Positions 45,227 through 59,017 of a DNA stretch of 64,000 nt are shown here, one piece after another. The notes under the pieces are model-generated. The model was not told where the DNA came from and did not search any database. It worked only from the letters and a program-made list of their open reading frames with translations. The stretch covers positions 12,663,481-12,727,480 of the forward strand of contig NC_049983.1 in the NCBI RefSeq assembly GCF_000003815.2, read 5' to 3'. The position numbers were made by a program, and so were the translations under genes. Origin of the DNA: Branchiostoma floridae. Taxonomy: Eukaryota; Chordata; Leptocardii; Amphioxiformes; Branchiostomatidae. How positions within the stretch are numbered: position 1 is the first letter of the stretch; every line of letters starts with the position of its first letter.

Positions 45227-48020
45227 GTATGTGGACAGACTCTGCGACTTCCAATCACGGCCTTCCCCTGACCGTTGTTTATCCTTGCCGGCTTACTCTG
45301 CCAGCTTGAGTTACTTCAGATGCTAGTAGACTTTCTGCAACATCTGCCACTAGTGTAGAAGGGACTGAAGAGTTCCGTTAAGGAAGGATGGAGTGATATC
45401 TCCTATAGGGGAAACTGATGTGCAAGGGTTATTATAAGAAACACACAAGCTGGATTAGAGTATTGGTGCCTAGCTATGTAGTTTGCACAAGAGTTTTGAC
45501 AGCTTTCCTCCACTGTTTATTTGGTTTCTGTGATTGTTGGTTTTTGTTGTATGCCTGTCAACCCACTTCAACACTTCCCTCCTGCGTAGCGGCCCCCATG
45601 CTTCCTACATTCCGACTGTGTACGTGAAAATGCTTGGACTTCTCTCATAGCATATCTGGGTTTGAAGAACTGAAATCTGGCAGCTTTCCCACCCTGGTTT
45701 GATAAGCTCCTGGGAGGTTTGTTGCTGAGATTGTCCCCATAGCAGAAGCAATCCCTCTGTCATTTGTCCCTCCCTTGGTCCCAGCCATGTTTAGGCAGGC
45801 CTCTCCCAAAATGGCAGAGAATGGAGTCAAATGTGAGCCTTTGTTTATCCAGTCAAAGGCCTGGCTGGGACGTTTGCTGACATGTGACAGCAACTTCCAG
45901 CCAGATGCTCCAAGTTTTCCCCTCCATCTGTAAACCGGTTACAACAGGAAGCTCTGCGTACAAGCAGACCCTCCTGCATCCGTGTGGCAGTCCAGGCGTA
46001 CACAAGATACCATGTACGTGATTATAAGCTGTTTGTGTCATCAAGATTTTTTTACAGAGACTATTTTTAGTGGCAAATGGTATGACAGGCTTTCTGAATA
46101 AACTGGACTAGTTTGTAGAAGACAAAATTTCCGAGGCATTTAGGTTATAATCGCTGGTCTGAACCAATCTCACGGCTTGTTGCAGATGAACCCTAGGAAT
46201 GTCCAGCGATACAGAAAGCAGCTACAAACGAGGTTAAAAGCTGGGACAAATTCACAAACAGATAATTTGTCTGTCAGTTCTGTCATGTAATTAAAATGTA
46301 CAGGCCTGTTATTGTAACAGTATCCATTTAAAGGGTCTGTGCGTCAGACAGTGAAGTTACTGGGGAGGGGCAGGAGTTGTGTATAGTCTGGATTATTCCT
46401 GAGTTAGCCATTTGGAATGCAGTCTGCTGGGTGCTGGGAGATGTTACTTGTCAGAACAGGAGATGTGGCAATGGTAAAGGTTAGGGAAGAAAAATGTGAG
46501 GCTGTCTACCGCATATATCATCAAGATACTGGCAGCTTTCGAAAAGCTCACATCACTCAAGATCAAGGTTGAGGAATACTGTATATTGGGTTCTCTGCAG
46601 TGGGTAGCATAGAAGGGCCACAAGTGTTTCTAAGTTTGTGGGGATGTGCTTCTCTTTTCCTAAGACAGAGCAGCACAAACCCATGTCTTGATTGAGAGGA
46701 GGAATTTCCCAGTGACATATCCCATCAGGAGCTGTGTTATTGCAATTTCTCAGTCACAAATTGCTTGCAGAGGCTTGTTGGTAAGGACTGTGTGAGAATG
46801 CAGCAGAAGTGTTTTGTATTTCACACAGTGTCTCCTCCCAGCTGTGGGGAGACTGACCTGTAACATCTCGTGGCCTCTCTCATCAATTTCTGTCAGGAAC
46901 TTGACCTGAAGTTAGCTGTGGCTCAGTCTCCCGGTTCTGGATTTGTTTTACACAACAGTCCGGACTCTTGTTTCCTCCCAGCCTCATGCACCTGTTGGTG
47001 TATTTTCAGTTGATTGCTTCTAAAACTCTGAAAGGCTGCCATAAAGGGCTAGCTACTGGCTTGAAAATATATAAATCAAGATTTAATTTGATGTTATTTT
47101 CTCTTCCATCTATTTCTGATATAGGGTGTAAAGTGAAAGATAAACTAGTAAGGTTGTACCAAGGGCGTGTTCCATTTTAGTACTGGTAAATGATCAAACC
47201 AGAGGACCAAAGATAATGAAGTGTGATGTAATATAATGAAGGGTGGCCAGGCATGACATGTTCTCTGAGATGGTTCACTTCAGTTACTAGAAGCCACTTT
47301 GTTCAAATCTCTCAATGCTTTGCAATTGTAGTACTTAATTGATGGGTGATACATGCAGAAATCAAAAAGATTTGCCATAATTGTGGCTGATAATGTATTA
47401 GTTCAGTAGTAGTAGTTGGTCACAAATTTATCTACCTCAGACATTTAATCGATTAAACCACACCAGTGCTGACAGATACCAGCGCCACAAATCCTGTCTC
47501 CATTTACACTAACTGCCCCATTTTGGTTGCCCAGATTTATTTTTCTTATCCTGACTTCATCCTTCTTGAAGGAAGACTGCTGACAGAGGAGATGTCTTCT
47601 TTTCTCAAGTAAAACACTGAGGTGTCTGATGGTGGTAGGCTACATGTAACTAGGTCTCTTGTCTTGTGCTTTGATTCCAAAAATCTCTCCTTGCTGGTTG
47701 ATGTGATTCTCTCTGTGGTAGGTGGGTAGGGCTGTTTGTATGTACAATTGCTGTAGTTTATATTAAATGTAGTCTTAAACTGCAGGTGTAAGTATGCAAC
47801 CTGCGGTGCTGTTTAGGTTGAGATGTGCGCCAGACTGGCCGATACTATCTGTTTATTGACGTAACGGAGGAGAGGTTAGGGCCAGGGTGACATAAAAACT
47901 GATAACAACTATCTGAAGAAACAGGTTAAAGAATAATAGCATTTTTGGAAGAGTGGGAAAATAAACAATATTCTTCGTGAATTTATTTATGTTTGTGCAA
48001 GTGGAACTAGAGATGTACTA

Positions 48021-48646
48021 CCGTATATTCTCGAATAAAGTACGCACTTTTTAAATTTTTCAAAACTGAAAGAGTGCTACAATTTGTTGCCAAAGTCTGG
48101 GTGCGTACTTTATTTGAGGTTATTGCATGGATAAATGGTAAAAAAGCCTAAAATAAAGCCAGTTGTAGCTACACTTCCAGGAAGGTTTCAAAACAAACAC
48201 ATTGGAGTTGTCTTGGTTTGTTTGTTTGTTATCTTACCGAAGAATTGTCTAAACATAATTTACATAAGACTGGCATTTGCATACAGTCCTTTTGAGTTAG
48301 TGACTTTGACAGTTGTACAACTGGTTTTCCCAGTTAGAGGTACTAACTGACTTCTTCTGCCAGTTCATTCTCAGTGATTTTTACAAATTGCAGTTAGGCA
48401 ATCCACAAGTTTAAAGAGACAATGACAGTGTAACCCCAGGTTATTTCATGCAAGATAACCTGTGGAAAACATCATAAATTTGAATTTAACCAGTTCAAGG
48501 TCTGTCCAAAATTGGTGGAGAAGGGGTGCGTACTTTATTTGAGTTTTTCCATTTTACCTTTCAGTCCCACAGATCTCTCTAAGACTTGCCCCAAATCAGG
48601 GGTGCGTACTTTAATTGGGGTGCGTACTTTATTCGAGAATATACGG
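48021..48646. mobile_element. MITE with CCGTATATTCTCGAATAAAG ends and TA duplication
   Basis: The 26-bp termini are perfect inverted repeats (CCGTATATTCTCGAATAAAG then TACGCAC on the left; the inverse ends at 48646). TA flanks both sides (48019-48020, 48647-48648). Internally, GTGCGTACTTTATTTGAG-like motifs recur. No transposase frame; a Tc1/mariner-mobilised MITE is likely from the TA target. Confidence 0.88.
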
Positions 48647-51600
48647 TAATGGTATCTTCTCTAGGAATTTGTATGTAGTACGAAGGGACAAAAGGGACTT
48701 TCTGGTAGCATTGCCATATACTAGCCAAAAGGACAAAGTTAGGCCCAAAATGACCAGGCGGAGACTGTGTGTACCACAGGCATGTGACAAGTGTGTCTGC
48801 AATGGCAGGTGGAGCTCTATTTCAGCATTGCAGGCATGAATAGCAGGCTATGTGCAGCACACCGGTAGCCACATCCTGTAATTTCCCATTCCTGGCCTTG
48901 GGGCTATGGAGACAATTTCGAGAGGATTGGAAAATTTGTGTAATATTTTCACACAACAATTTTTTCACGTCAACAGGACAAAAAATGAAATAGATTAGTA
49001 TACTGACATGTATTTTGATTATTGCTTGCACTGTCTTTGATTCATGTTTTGGTTCTTTGTTCTGTATTACCTATAAGTATAGCAGTACAGTATCTGTGTA
49101 GCCTGTGGGAAACTGGGACAAGAATGCAGATGATTTATGCCCAGTTCTACCTTCTCATACCAGACTTTCATACCATGTCATTTTGTGTAACCTGATATAT
49201 ACGATTTAGGAAAAGGCATATTTTCCATCGCTTACCTTTCTGTGTCAAGGAAGCATGTGCTAAGGGCTGACCTTCGTCATTTCCTATTTAAGATGTGTTT
49301 TACTTGTTTCCATCGGTGAGAGTAGAATTATAGAAATAGTCTTGCTTTTGTTTTTCATAGAGGGCCTAATGCAGAATTCTACTTTCACAGGAATAGTGAC
49401 TGAGAATGTGCATGTCAGCCACTGTGTTTTGGATGTCCTTGTTGAAGTTGCATCTTAGCTTATGCCCTCACTGAGTGGAAGAGTTTTTAAATCAATTGCT
49501 GTAGACGCTTGAGTGTCAGTGTTAGCTTTCCTACCAAATTTATCTGGTCCCACTGTGCTCCTTACGCTTGTTTCCAGGGCTGACTGCAAGCCAGACAGTG
49601 GGAAACAGTTCCTGTGGAGGCAGGCCAAACTTGTTCTTCCTATTTTGTCTACAAACAAGTTTATCTTTCCAAGGGGTTTCTGCTGCTCTGATGTTTTCTG
49701 CCACCAAACACTGAGCGTCTCCAGACGGCTCCGGCCCTGTGTGTGTGTATTTGCTAGAACGCACCTGTTCGTTGGTTGTGAGAGTGTGAGACACGCAGAT
49801 AAAACAAGCCCCTCTACCAATCAGAAGCCCTGTGACTCAGTACACATCCTTTGAACTCTGTTCAATCAGCAAAAAATACCCTTTCCAGAAGGCTCAGCTC
49901 AACTGAACTAGCTACAAAGTCTTCAAGTCAATGTTTGACAAAACTGTCTGTAACTTTTAGTTGTTTCTCTCACAGGTACCAAAAGAATCAAACATGTCTT
50001 CAAAGGACCCTTGAGGTAGCCTTGGTGCTCCCATACTCCCCGCTCGCAGTGAGGGGGGGAGGATGGACCCGCCTAAACTAACTAGAATGACATTCAGGCT
50101 AAACCCTTTTAAGTTTTCTCATGTACTTGTCCATTTTTGTTTGTACCTCTTTTACATTTATCCAAATCAAATAGCCTTACATTCCTTTGACACATCTGGT
50201 ATACAGGTGTGACAGCACACCTGAGAGTTACAGGACACCTGGCCTTGGAAACCTCCTGAAGGTCAAGGCTATAACTTATAAGGTGAACAACTTCTGCCAG
50301 TAAATATGGCAACAAGGAAAAGGACTAATGTTTGGCTTTTGTTTGTTGATGGACAGGAAGTAAGTGATGAGCAACAGACTACAGGAGGGATGAAGTAATC
50401 AATTTGTGGTTAATCATGTTACTTTGTCAGCTTCTTAGCTGTTGTCACTCTCCTGTTTGTTATCTTAAGAAGTCAGAATTAATCTGTTTGATATAAGTAT
50501 TATAGGTATCATTGTATATTTTGATCAGAGAGTGATTCTGCTGCCTGTTTGATTTGTTTGATCAAATGTAATTTGTTTATTTTACAAGCTATTGAAGATG
50601 TAATACCTTTCCGTTGATTGCTTTTGGTGAATATGACACAGGCATCTGGAAATTGGAAGATTTCCTTGTTCCTTATCTGTTAATGTGTGAAGTAGTCATT
50701 TTTAGCACCTTGAAATTAAGAAATTTGCACCTATGTGTGTTCGTACCAAAACATCACCCCTGCAGAGTTCATTAGTGGATATTGAGCAAGATGGCACCAA
50801 GGGCATTCAGTATGTAAAGCTGTCTTCATCTCTTGACCTTCAAGGCTTGATCTTCTCCAGATTGTTTCAATGTCTTGGCAGATCCCTGGAGTTGATTTGA
50901 AGCATCTTACAGACAGGATGGCCTTGCAGTGAGGCCAAGAACAGTTTGATTCGTTCTAGATGACTTGAGATAAGTCAGCAGAAGTATAGCCATTTCTGTG
51001 TTGTATCAACTGGAACTAAATATAATATAAACTGTAGTAATAATTATTTTCTAGTTTTTTCAGATCTTCTGGTCTTGCCCAAAAAGTATTATACATCAAC
51101 CAAAACAAGGTAGCACAACATGTAGTAGTAGATAATTGGCATGGGGTGTTAACATCTATTATCATAATACCGGTACGTTTACGACGATTTCTCTAGCCAT
51201 ACTGATTTGACACATTGTCAACGCATCATTTTCTCCAGTTACATGTTGCTGTTATAGGTTACCCTTGCCACTTCTTCTGTGTGACTTTTCTGCCACTCTT
51301 GTCCTGCTAAAAGCATAATATTGTAATTGTAACACGCCGCGGAATTACACGGCGAACGGGCGCGTGGTTGGGAGGGGGTAAAAAATACCGGTAGGAAGAA
51401 ACACGGCACAATTAACTGCCGCTATGTACATTTATACATCCTCTGATGTTCCTTCCTTTTCTGTCAGTAAATGCATAAAACATAAACCTGCATGAGCATA
51501 CAAAATGTCATGAGAAAACGGACGTATACTGTCAAGAATTTTCATTTAACTTCTGTCCGTCACAACCGCTATGACGTAACACTTCACTGCTAGCGTAGAT

Positions 51601-54600
51601 ATAAAAATGGCGGGAAAATGGCTGCGTACGTTCAATTTTGCCCATTCAGTCATAGATCCGGGCTATTATGCAACGGTTCTTCACACTTTTACATGAGTTG
51701 TAGGTCACCAACAGAAATTCAAGATTGTTGTTGAATCATGTTCGTCTTGTGCCATGAGCTTGTGTAATTATGATCTACAAATCTGGCAATGAATGTGACA
51801 GTGTGTTCGTCCCACGACGAGCTGCCTACCCCGAAAAAGATACTGAAAACTTTTGGCCTTGTTGTCTTCGAATGCATTGTTATCGATGCTTTGTAAATGA
51901 TGTATTGGACACCTAGATGTCTGAAGTGTTCACAGCTCAGAAATAACTATTGTTGCATGTGTAGATCTCTTTAAGTTCCAGTATTTTTAATCTACCGGTA
52001 TAAGTCTTACTACCGGTATTATGCCAACGCATGTTACATGTAGCTTGTCTCCTAGCTCAAAAACTTTGCCAGGTCTAAATTGTTTATACACAGATCAGTT
52101 AAAAGGTAAAGAGCCTGAAGTTTTACTTGGAACTCTTTAAAAAAACTGTTTTTGGTACCAAACTCCATGTCATTTTTAAAAATCTTTGGGACAGGGCAAG
52201 ACAAATGTTTTCTCAATAGCCTGTCAGAGTGTCTTGGGATGATTTAATCACTGTTGATGCAAGGAGGTCTATCAGTAGATTGGATATGTTTTTCTTGAGA
52301 AATAGGGAGGCAGTTTTCTATTGGGTTATACAGATATTTAAACAGATAACACACATCCCAAAGGAAGCTTGTAGTTAGACAGGGTCTAGACTTGTTGTTT
52401 TAGCAACCCCTCCTTTCTGAAGTACCATCTGGGCTGAGTTGTAAGCATCTTGAAGCCAGCCAAATATTCACATAATTTATGCTGGTCCTCATTTCTAGCT
52501 TGGCATTGCTAGGCTATGCACCATGTGTGCTTTACAGCATTCTTGCAGATTATGAGTCTGTAAATATGAACTGACATACCGCAAGGGCATAATGGAAGAA
52601 TAAAGAAACATACGACTTTGCACCAGAGGGAATCTAAACAATCATATATCTTTTAAGTATCGCTAATGCTTATTCTGAGACTTGAAAATTGACTGTATTG
52701 GTGTGTTTGGTAATATTTATTCTGCTCCTATAGGGCTGTTCATCTCTTGGGTGTGTGTCAAGAAATTTTAGTCATGAAATGTTAAATTACATTAGATAGC
52801 CTTGAGAGGAATGTAAAAGCAGCTTGGGGTGGTTGTTAAAAGTTGCCCCTTTGGTTAGACAGGTCAGGCCTGTAATTCAAGCCTTACAGACTTGTTTGTG
52901 AAAAAAGGAGTTCAGATGTTCCCCTTGTTTATTGTCAGGATTCTTGTGGTGACCTTGGTCCAACATAGCAGGATGAGTCATGGTTTAGTCAGATAGAGGA
53001 GCTAATCCGTCTGGATGTGTGAAATGCCGTAGATCTGCTCTGCAGCTCCAATATTGTGTTGACCGGCATGCTTTTGGCCCCTTTCTCACGTCCCTGCCAT
53101 ACCACCCGAGATGAGGCATTCGGATAAATCTGTTTGAAGAAATGCTTGTTTGGAATTTTAGTGTTTGCGGCTAGATTTGTACTGGGGCCATCGTGTCAAC
53201 ATTGGCTATTATAAAACTGTGATAAGGTCCGGATAGGACATGTTGGGCATCACATTCATACAAAAACCCAAAATAAACTGGAGTGAGGGGAGAAACGAGA
53301 ATGTGGAAGAGAAGGAGCGGAACTGGCGGGTTAAGAAGGCTTGTCAAGTATTTGTACGTGCGTTAGTTGCACGGATGTCCAGAGCAGCAAGGGGCATGTT
53401 TGTTCCGGCCGGTGTTTATGTTTTTCTCATGAACTGTTTGACCAAGATTTGGTGGTTACAGATCTGGCCACAATTGTATGCGTGTTTCTGTAGAGATTGC
53501 ACGACCCATGCGAAATTCTTTAATTATCAAATCATAAGCATGTTATTCAAGCAAACAGCAGTGTTTGCTGGATCACGTTGACAAGAATGCCACGATGTAC
53601 AAAGGACAAACTACTTAGGAGAAGCATATGAGGCACTTATTAAAAAAAGGGCAAACTTATTACATGAAAGGCAAACATGACTGGTTAGGTGAACGGCACT
53701 TTTGTGTGTACTGTATGTATCCTTTTAGCAAAGGTGATAACGCTCAGATGCAGTGCGGGTTTGCTATGAAGCTTACCTTACTGGTAGACATGTTGTTCTG
53801 TTGGATGTTGCTAGAGGTCACTTTGGAAATATAGGAACTTGGCCACTACATTATGAAAGATAAAGACTGAAAAGTTACTTTTGAATTGATTACCAAGCCA
53901 AACTCTTTTTGTCTGTTTACTTTTTGATGGGATGAATAATCTTGTGACTGATCAGTTGGGAATAAAGACATTATCTCCATTTAATGAAGACAGATTTTAT
54001 CAGGTCTGGACATCTTTGATAGCTGTCTCAAGGCCAATTTCCTCACCCTGTTTGTTTTTCTTCAGGGCATTCTGGGATACTTCCTCTCTCCTTGCCCTGT
54101 CCATTATCATTATGGCCATCCCACAAAATTAATCAAAGGCCTGTCTTATCTTTAATGTCCCACTAATTAACCTCAAGTTTAAGGGAATAGCAGAGACGTA
54201 ATTGCTCCCACAAATATCTGGTTACATTAACTCAACCACATTGATCAACTGAACTAAGGCACAAAGAGCTGAGTTTAGGAGATGGGATGGTCTCAGAAGT
54301 TTGCAGGTTGTAACAGAGTGAAACCTTCATGTAACTTTAAAATACCAGCAACAAGTTTGCCTATTGATGGATCAGGTGTAATGGTGGTCCACAAATGAAA
54401 ATATTTTGTTTTGAGGTAATGTTGGAGTTAACGCAATATCATGTAAAGAGAAGGCAGAGTTAATTTCAGCGGAAGCAATATGGCGACAGGGTGACTTGGT
54501 CTACTTGCCTTCTCTGGTTCAAGGTCAAGGTTAAGACTGTATGTATGGACTGTTTCCTCGCTTATCGCCAGAATGAAATTGAAGGAAGTGACAAAAATTC

Positions 54601-55162
54601 CTTTCTTGACAGTCAAACCCACAACCCACTAATCCCATTTTTAACGACAATCTGCTTTTGTCAAAGATTCTGTTGATGGGGTGATTCAAGTACTAGTACA
54701 TTACTAGAATAACATTGAAGACAGGAAAACTTACTTAAAAAGAAGACAACAGCTGGTTACAGCTTAAACATCCAGCTTGATCTGTCTTTGTCCCTGGCAA
54801 GTTTATTTGCTCCCTTTCCCGGAAGTCTGTTGAAGTTTTGGGGGAATGCAAAGGCTTTTAACGTTCTGGGCAGAAGAAAGAAAAGGAAAGGAAAGGGAAG
54901 TTTGTGGGGTAACCTGATGAAAGGGGCTTCTTTGTTACTTGCAGTCCCTAAAACCTGAAGGTACTCTATCGTAACTGTCCGTAAAGCTTTCAACAGCAAA
55001 AATTTATGTAAAGGTAGACTACTTATAATTATGAGACACACATCATCAGATTAAGTTTGCCTGAGGTGTATATGTCAGACAGACTGCTACCTTTCTGACC
55101 AATCACACAACAGCTGAGCTTCTTTGATATGCTGCCCTTTGCAAATGTATTAGAATTATTGT

Positions 55163-55190
55163 CAGAACAGAACAGAACAGAACAGAACAG
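55163..55190. repeat. (AGAAC)n microsatellite
   Basis: About five perfect pentamer units in the PDZRN intron. Confidence 0.95.
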
Positions 55191-58100
55191 GTTAATATGT
55201 AGCTATCTGTACTGTAAGAAACTATGCACTAAACTATTGCATGCAACCACCTTGGAGGTCCATTATGGTAAGTAGGGAGATTAAGTTCCTTTTTCATTAT
55301 GGTTCAAAGGATGAGACAAGCCAATGAGTCTTAATTTCAAGATATCATAATAGCATTTATCTGGTGTGACCAAAACATCAATTTTCTGTATGAGTAGAAT
55401 GAACACAGTTAAGTTGATTTATAACAATATAACATTTTGTTACAGAAAATGTGTTTATTTTGTTCCAACATAATGTTGGCTTGAATTATGAATGTACAAT
55501 TATTTCTGACAAGGCATTCCACTATGTTGCCCAGTAGACTGTGAGTGACAGGATATGTTGTGCAAATATACAAATATGGCTGCTGCCTGGTCCTGTGGTA
55601 AAGCAGTCACAGTTGTCTCCCTGTGTGGTAAAGATGACATCCACAATAGACATGATGGTGTGTGTTAAAAAACACAATCTTGATATTATGGATGACATTT
55701 AAATTGAACTTTTGTAAAACTTTCCCTGTCTTAGATATTAATTCTATGGAGTAACAACTCCTACCAAACTGAAGATGTCTACCCTACTCTACTCTTAAAG
55801 CTTGCTGTTTCAGCTCAGTAGAGATACGCTAAAGTCCTTATACCCTGACAAGAAGTGGAGACACTTCCTTGGGTCCGTCATGAATATCTTGAATAAGTAT
55901 GACAAAAACAGCTACATTATTATGTTTTGTAAATATATTGCATCAGATTTTGGCCACTTAATTATGTCATCCACGAAATGAAGTCTGCATGACTCCATTC
56001 TTACTCAGCAGGTGGCAGGGTTCAAGTGGTATCAGTTTTCCCCACAACCTGTGTGGCTTCTTCATGCCCAAGTTTGCTCTTGTTTTCTCACTGTCCTGGA
56101 ATAAACAGAAGATGAGATGTTGTTTCCTCACTGTTGGACACTGTTGGGTCTTCCTCAGGTTAGATAACGCCAGCTGTCAAAGTCAAGGATCGTCTAACAG
56201 CTTGGATTGTTATGATTGAATTATTTCCTGTCATATTGAAATAATTATTATTTCTTTTTAGAAAATTGAAACAAAGAAGCTGCAGGTAAAAAATGCAGAT
56301 TTGTGGCAATTGTGCTTGTAAATCTCTATCAGTATGTTTGTTGATTCTTGTATGCTTTTGAAAAAGTCACAAAAACCATTTTGTCATGAAGCTACCCAAA
56401 GTGTTATCATCTTTTGCAATCTGCAATTATCAATTGTTATCTTCCATACATATGTATTAGGCAGATTGTGACATTGAAATTGTGGGAAGAAACATCTGAC
56501 AGCCTTTCTGATGACTTCATTACAAACCCATAGTTGTTAGGAAGAACATTTGTATACTGATCAATAAAATCAAATCACAATCGTTGACATATGCAATGGT
56601 TGTTAGGAGTCTGTATGGTTCAATTAAGTCAATTTTCTCACATCTTTCTCTCCAAGGCTACACATTGCCTTCTTTTGTTGCGGCAGATTTTGGATATGAC
56701 TTTACTGTGAAATGAACAAGTATGGCTTTAACCGGTGGATAAATCCTACTCCCCAAAATAGCAGCTCAGTGGAGAAAGTATGTGTTGGTTCAACAAAAAC
56801 ACAAGCCTTTTTACTGGTTTGAAAATACAGCAGAAAAAAAGTAATTAATTGGTACCTATTATTAGTAACTCGCAAAGAGGTATTTTGGTCTGCTTTGGTG
56901 TTTCAAAGCAAGGTAATTCTGCATACATGTGATAAAAGAGGCGATAAAACCTTTGAAGGAGTGTTCCAATAAACAATGTGTTCTGATCCATTGGATAATG
57001 ACGTCACCGTTGGACACTGTTGTGTCAGGTTGTTCCTGTTTATGTTGTTTTGCGACCAAATGGTATAAGTTTAGACCAATGACACCAGCACAAACAACAG
57101 TAAACTGAAGTAAATATGATTTCTGGTGTTTTTGTGAGAAATGCAGACATAGTGACAGACGTAGCAAATGGAAAATCCATTGAAGCCTCCCTTGTTTGTG
57201 ATAGATTTCTGAAGACAGACGTTTTGGCATGTTTTTGCATCTGATAGGAGATGGCATGATCTCGAGAAATCCTGTTATGGCGTATTTCCGACCTGCATTC
57301 ACAACTGGCAGCATATTTTCCCTAACAGCTAAAATGGTCTTCCAAACACGGGCTCTCGGATAGTTGTCTCACCCGGCAACACCTCGTTTGGGGGACCAAA
57401 ACATCCCTTCCGCCGCTAAGTTTGTAAACACTCTCGGGTCGCTCTCAATCACGCGGACGTCCTTTCTTTTATCTCTGTATGGGGATTGATGGAGAAATTG
57501 GAGGTATGTACTTGGTGAGTCGGTCCACGTTTCGGCCCTGTTACTAGGCGCTATTGGAGACTCAAGGCCGGACACATACATTAAATTACACTTTACGAGA
57601 GTTAGTGATCCTCAGGAGGTATTGTTTGTTGCCTGTGCTGGTATCAATAGCCAGGTAGGATGGCAAGGTCATTAGTCGCAAACCACTTGGAAGGATGCCA
57701 TACCTTCCAAGAACAAAAAAAGCATGCACACCTCTACAAATGTATGTTGCATATACATATTTTGAAAAGTTTCGTTTTGTACCTAGTATACTGGTAGTAC
57801 AAGCCATAAGGTGTCCTGAATCTGGGTATGTAGTAGTGTACGGTACCTCATTTATATAGTGTTTGAGGGCCATATGGACTTTCACCTGATACTGCTTCTC
57901 AGATAAGCACTGGTGTGTTCCCAGAGCCTGACAGGGTTTTTGTATTATGTCCATGCAAAAGACTGTTAAAAGCTTTTGATCTAACCTGTAATTGTTGTTC
58001 TTAGCTGATTGTCTCCAAAGAGAGGGACTTTAGGGAAGAAGCAGGTGCATTCACAATTGTTATTTTTGTGTCTGCCCTGGGAGTTGTTACAATGTCCAAT

Positions 58101-58806
58101 GCTGCATGCCCCATTTCTCTTCAGGCAACTTCAGGGCTCCTTATCTTTATGTTGCATTTTGTGGGGATTCTCAGAAATGGCACTACTGGAAATAGTTTTT
58201 CGAAATATCTGTAGATGCACTTAATCTTGTGTCACTGGGAGCATCCACATGTATACTTTGTCCTTGTACTAGTTTCATGCCCATTGGGTGTGGCTAATGT
58301 TACATGCATATATCATGTTTGACTAGAGACCAGTTAGGGTGAAGTGACCCTACATTCAGGGTGAATGTCAGGGGGGCTAAGAAAACTTGTTTGAAGAACT
58401 GAGTAGAATTAATGACCCTTAACTTGTTGTAGATCTAAGTTGCTTTTTTTAGCTTGCGGACTGTAGAGAATTTAAATGAGTGAAAGGATGAATGATAGAA
58501 TATAAGATTAAGAAGAATTATCTAAGGTTGTTTGATGAGGTAAACTTTCTCTGGCGCCGTCCATTTTTCCAAAGGACAGGGATGATCCGTTTGAAGTGCT
58601 TTTTTTGTACGACCGGTTCACCGCCAGTTCAAGTGGACCGATGTCGCCAGTCGGCCACCCGTGTTTGTACGGCCGGCTGCTGAACAGGTCTTGTGTCAAG
58701 ACAGAGTGGCAGCAAGACGATCTATCAATTGTCCCGGAGTTTAATATTCAATTATAGCAGCATTGCTCCTAGGAAGCTGCAGGTTGCCATGGCGATGGTA
58801 ATCTGA

Positions 58807-58860
58807 GGGGCGGGGACATCCTGGGCTATCCCATCATGCCCGAGGGGAGGGTATAAATAG
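58807..58860 (+). promoter_or_regulatory. Intronic alternative promoter of PDZRN (GC box and TATA box)
   Basis: GGGGCGGGG at 58807-58815 and a strong TATA box, TATAAATAG, at 58852-58860. A start about 30 bases downstream gives a leader of about 105 bases to the ATG at 58991. The position inside the intron right after the first half of PDZ1 fits the short-isoform promoters of vertebrate PDZRN genes. Confidence 0.6.
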
Positions 58861-58990
58861 AGGGGTGATTTGTCGGCTGCAGGCAGTGTGTTGTTGCAGC
58901 AGGTGTGGGGAACACGTGCTGGTTACAGAGTGGCCTTACCTTTGCGTGCTGACCATTGTTGTGGTAGAGCTGCCTGGAGCAGTGCCAAGC

Positions 58991-59017
58991 ATGGGGGACC
59001 AGTGCTCCAAGCCTAAG
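58991..59017 (+). CDS. PDZRN: PDZRN alternative first exon (short isoform start)
   Basis: ATG followed by eight codons (MGDQCSKPK) ends at AAG|GTATGG in phase 0, the same phase in which exon 3 ends, so it could splice to the same downstream exon. Vertebrate PDZRN3/4 short isoforms also begin with a small MGC-type, Cys-containing first exon joined at this junction and lack RING and PDZ1 start. Gly2 and Cys5 could allow lipidation, which is inference. The ATG has no upstream ATG competitor in the leader after 58900 except in other frames. Confidence 0.55.

Larger units (their letters stand above)
45227..58990. other. Giant PDZRN intron 3, first part
   Basis: 13.7 kb with no exon I can support. 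It contains the MITE at 48021-48646, an (AGAAC)n run at 55163-55190 and a CpG-rich stretch around 51335-51420. Open frames such as 49513-49854 have no domain or splice context. Confidence 0.6.

Noticed and set aside
49455-49854. Opposed frames of 121 and 113 codons in the PDZRN intron
   Set aside because: Overlapping frames on both strands with no recognisable motif; likely chance in a long intron.
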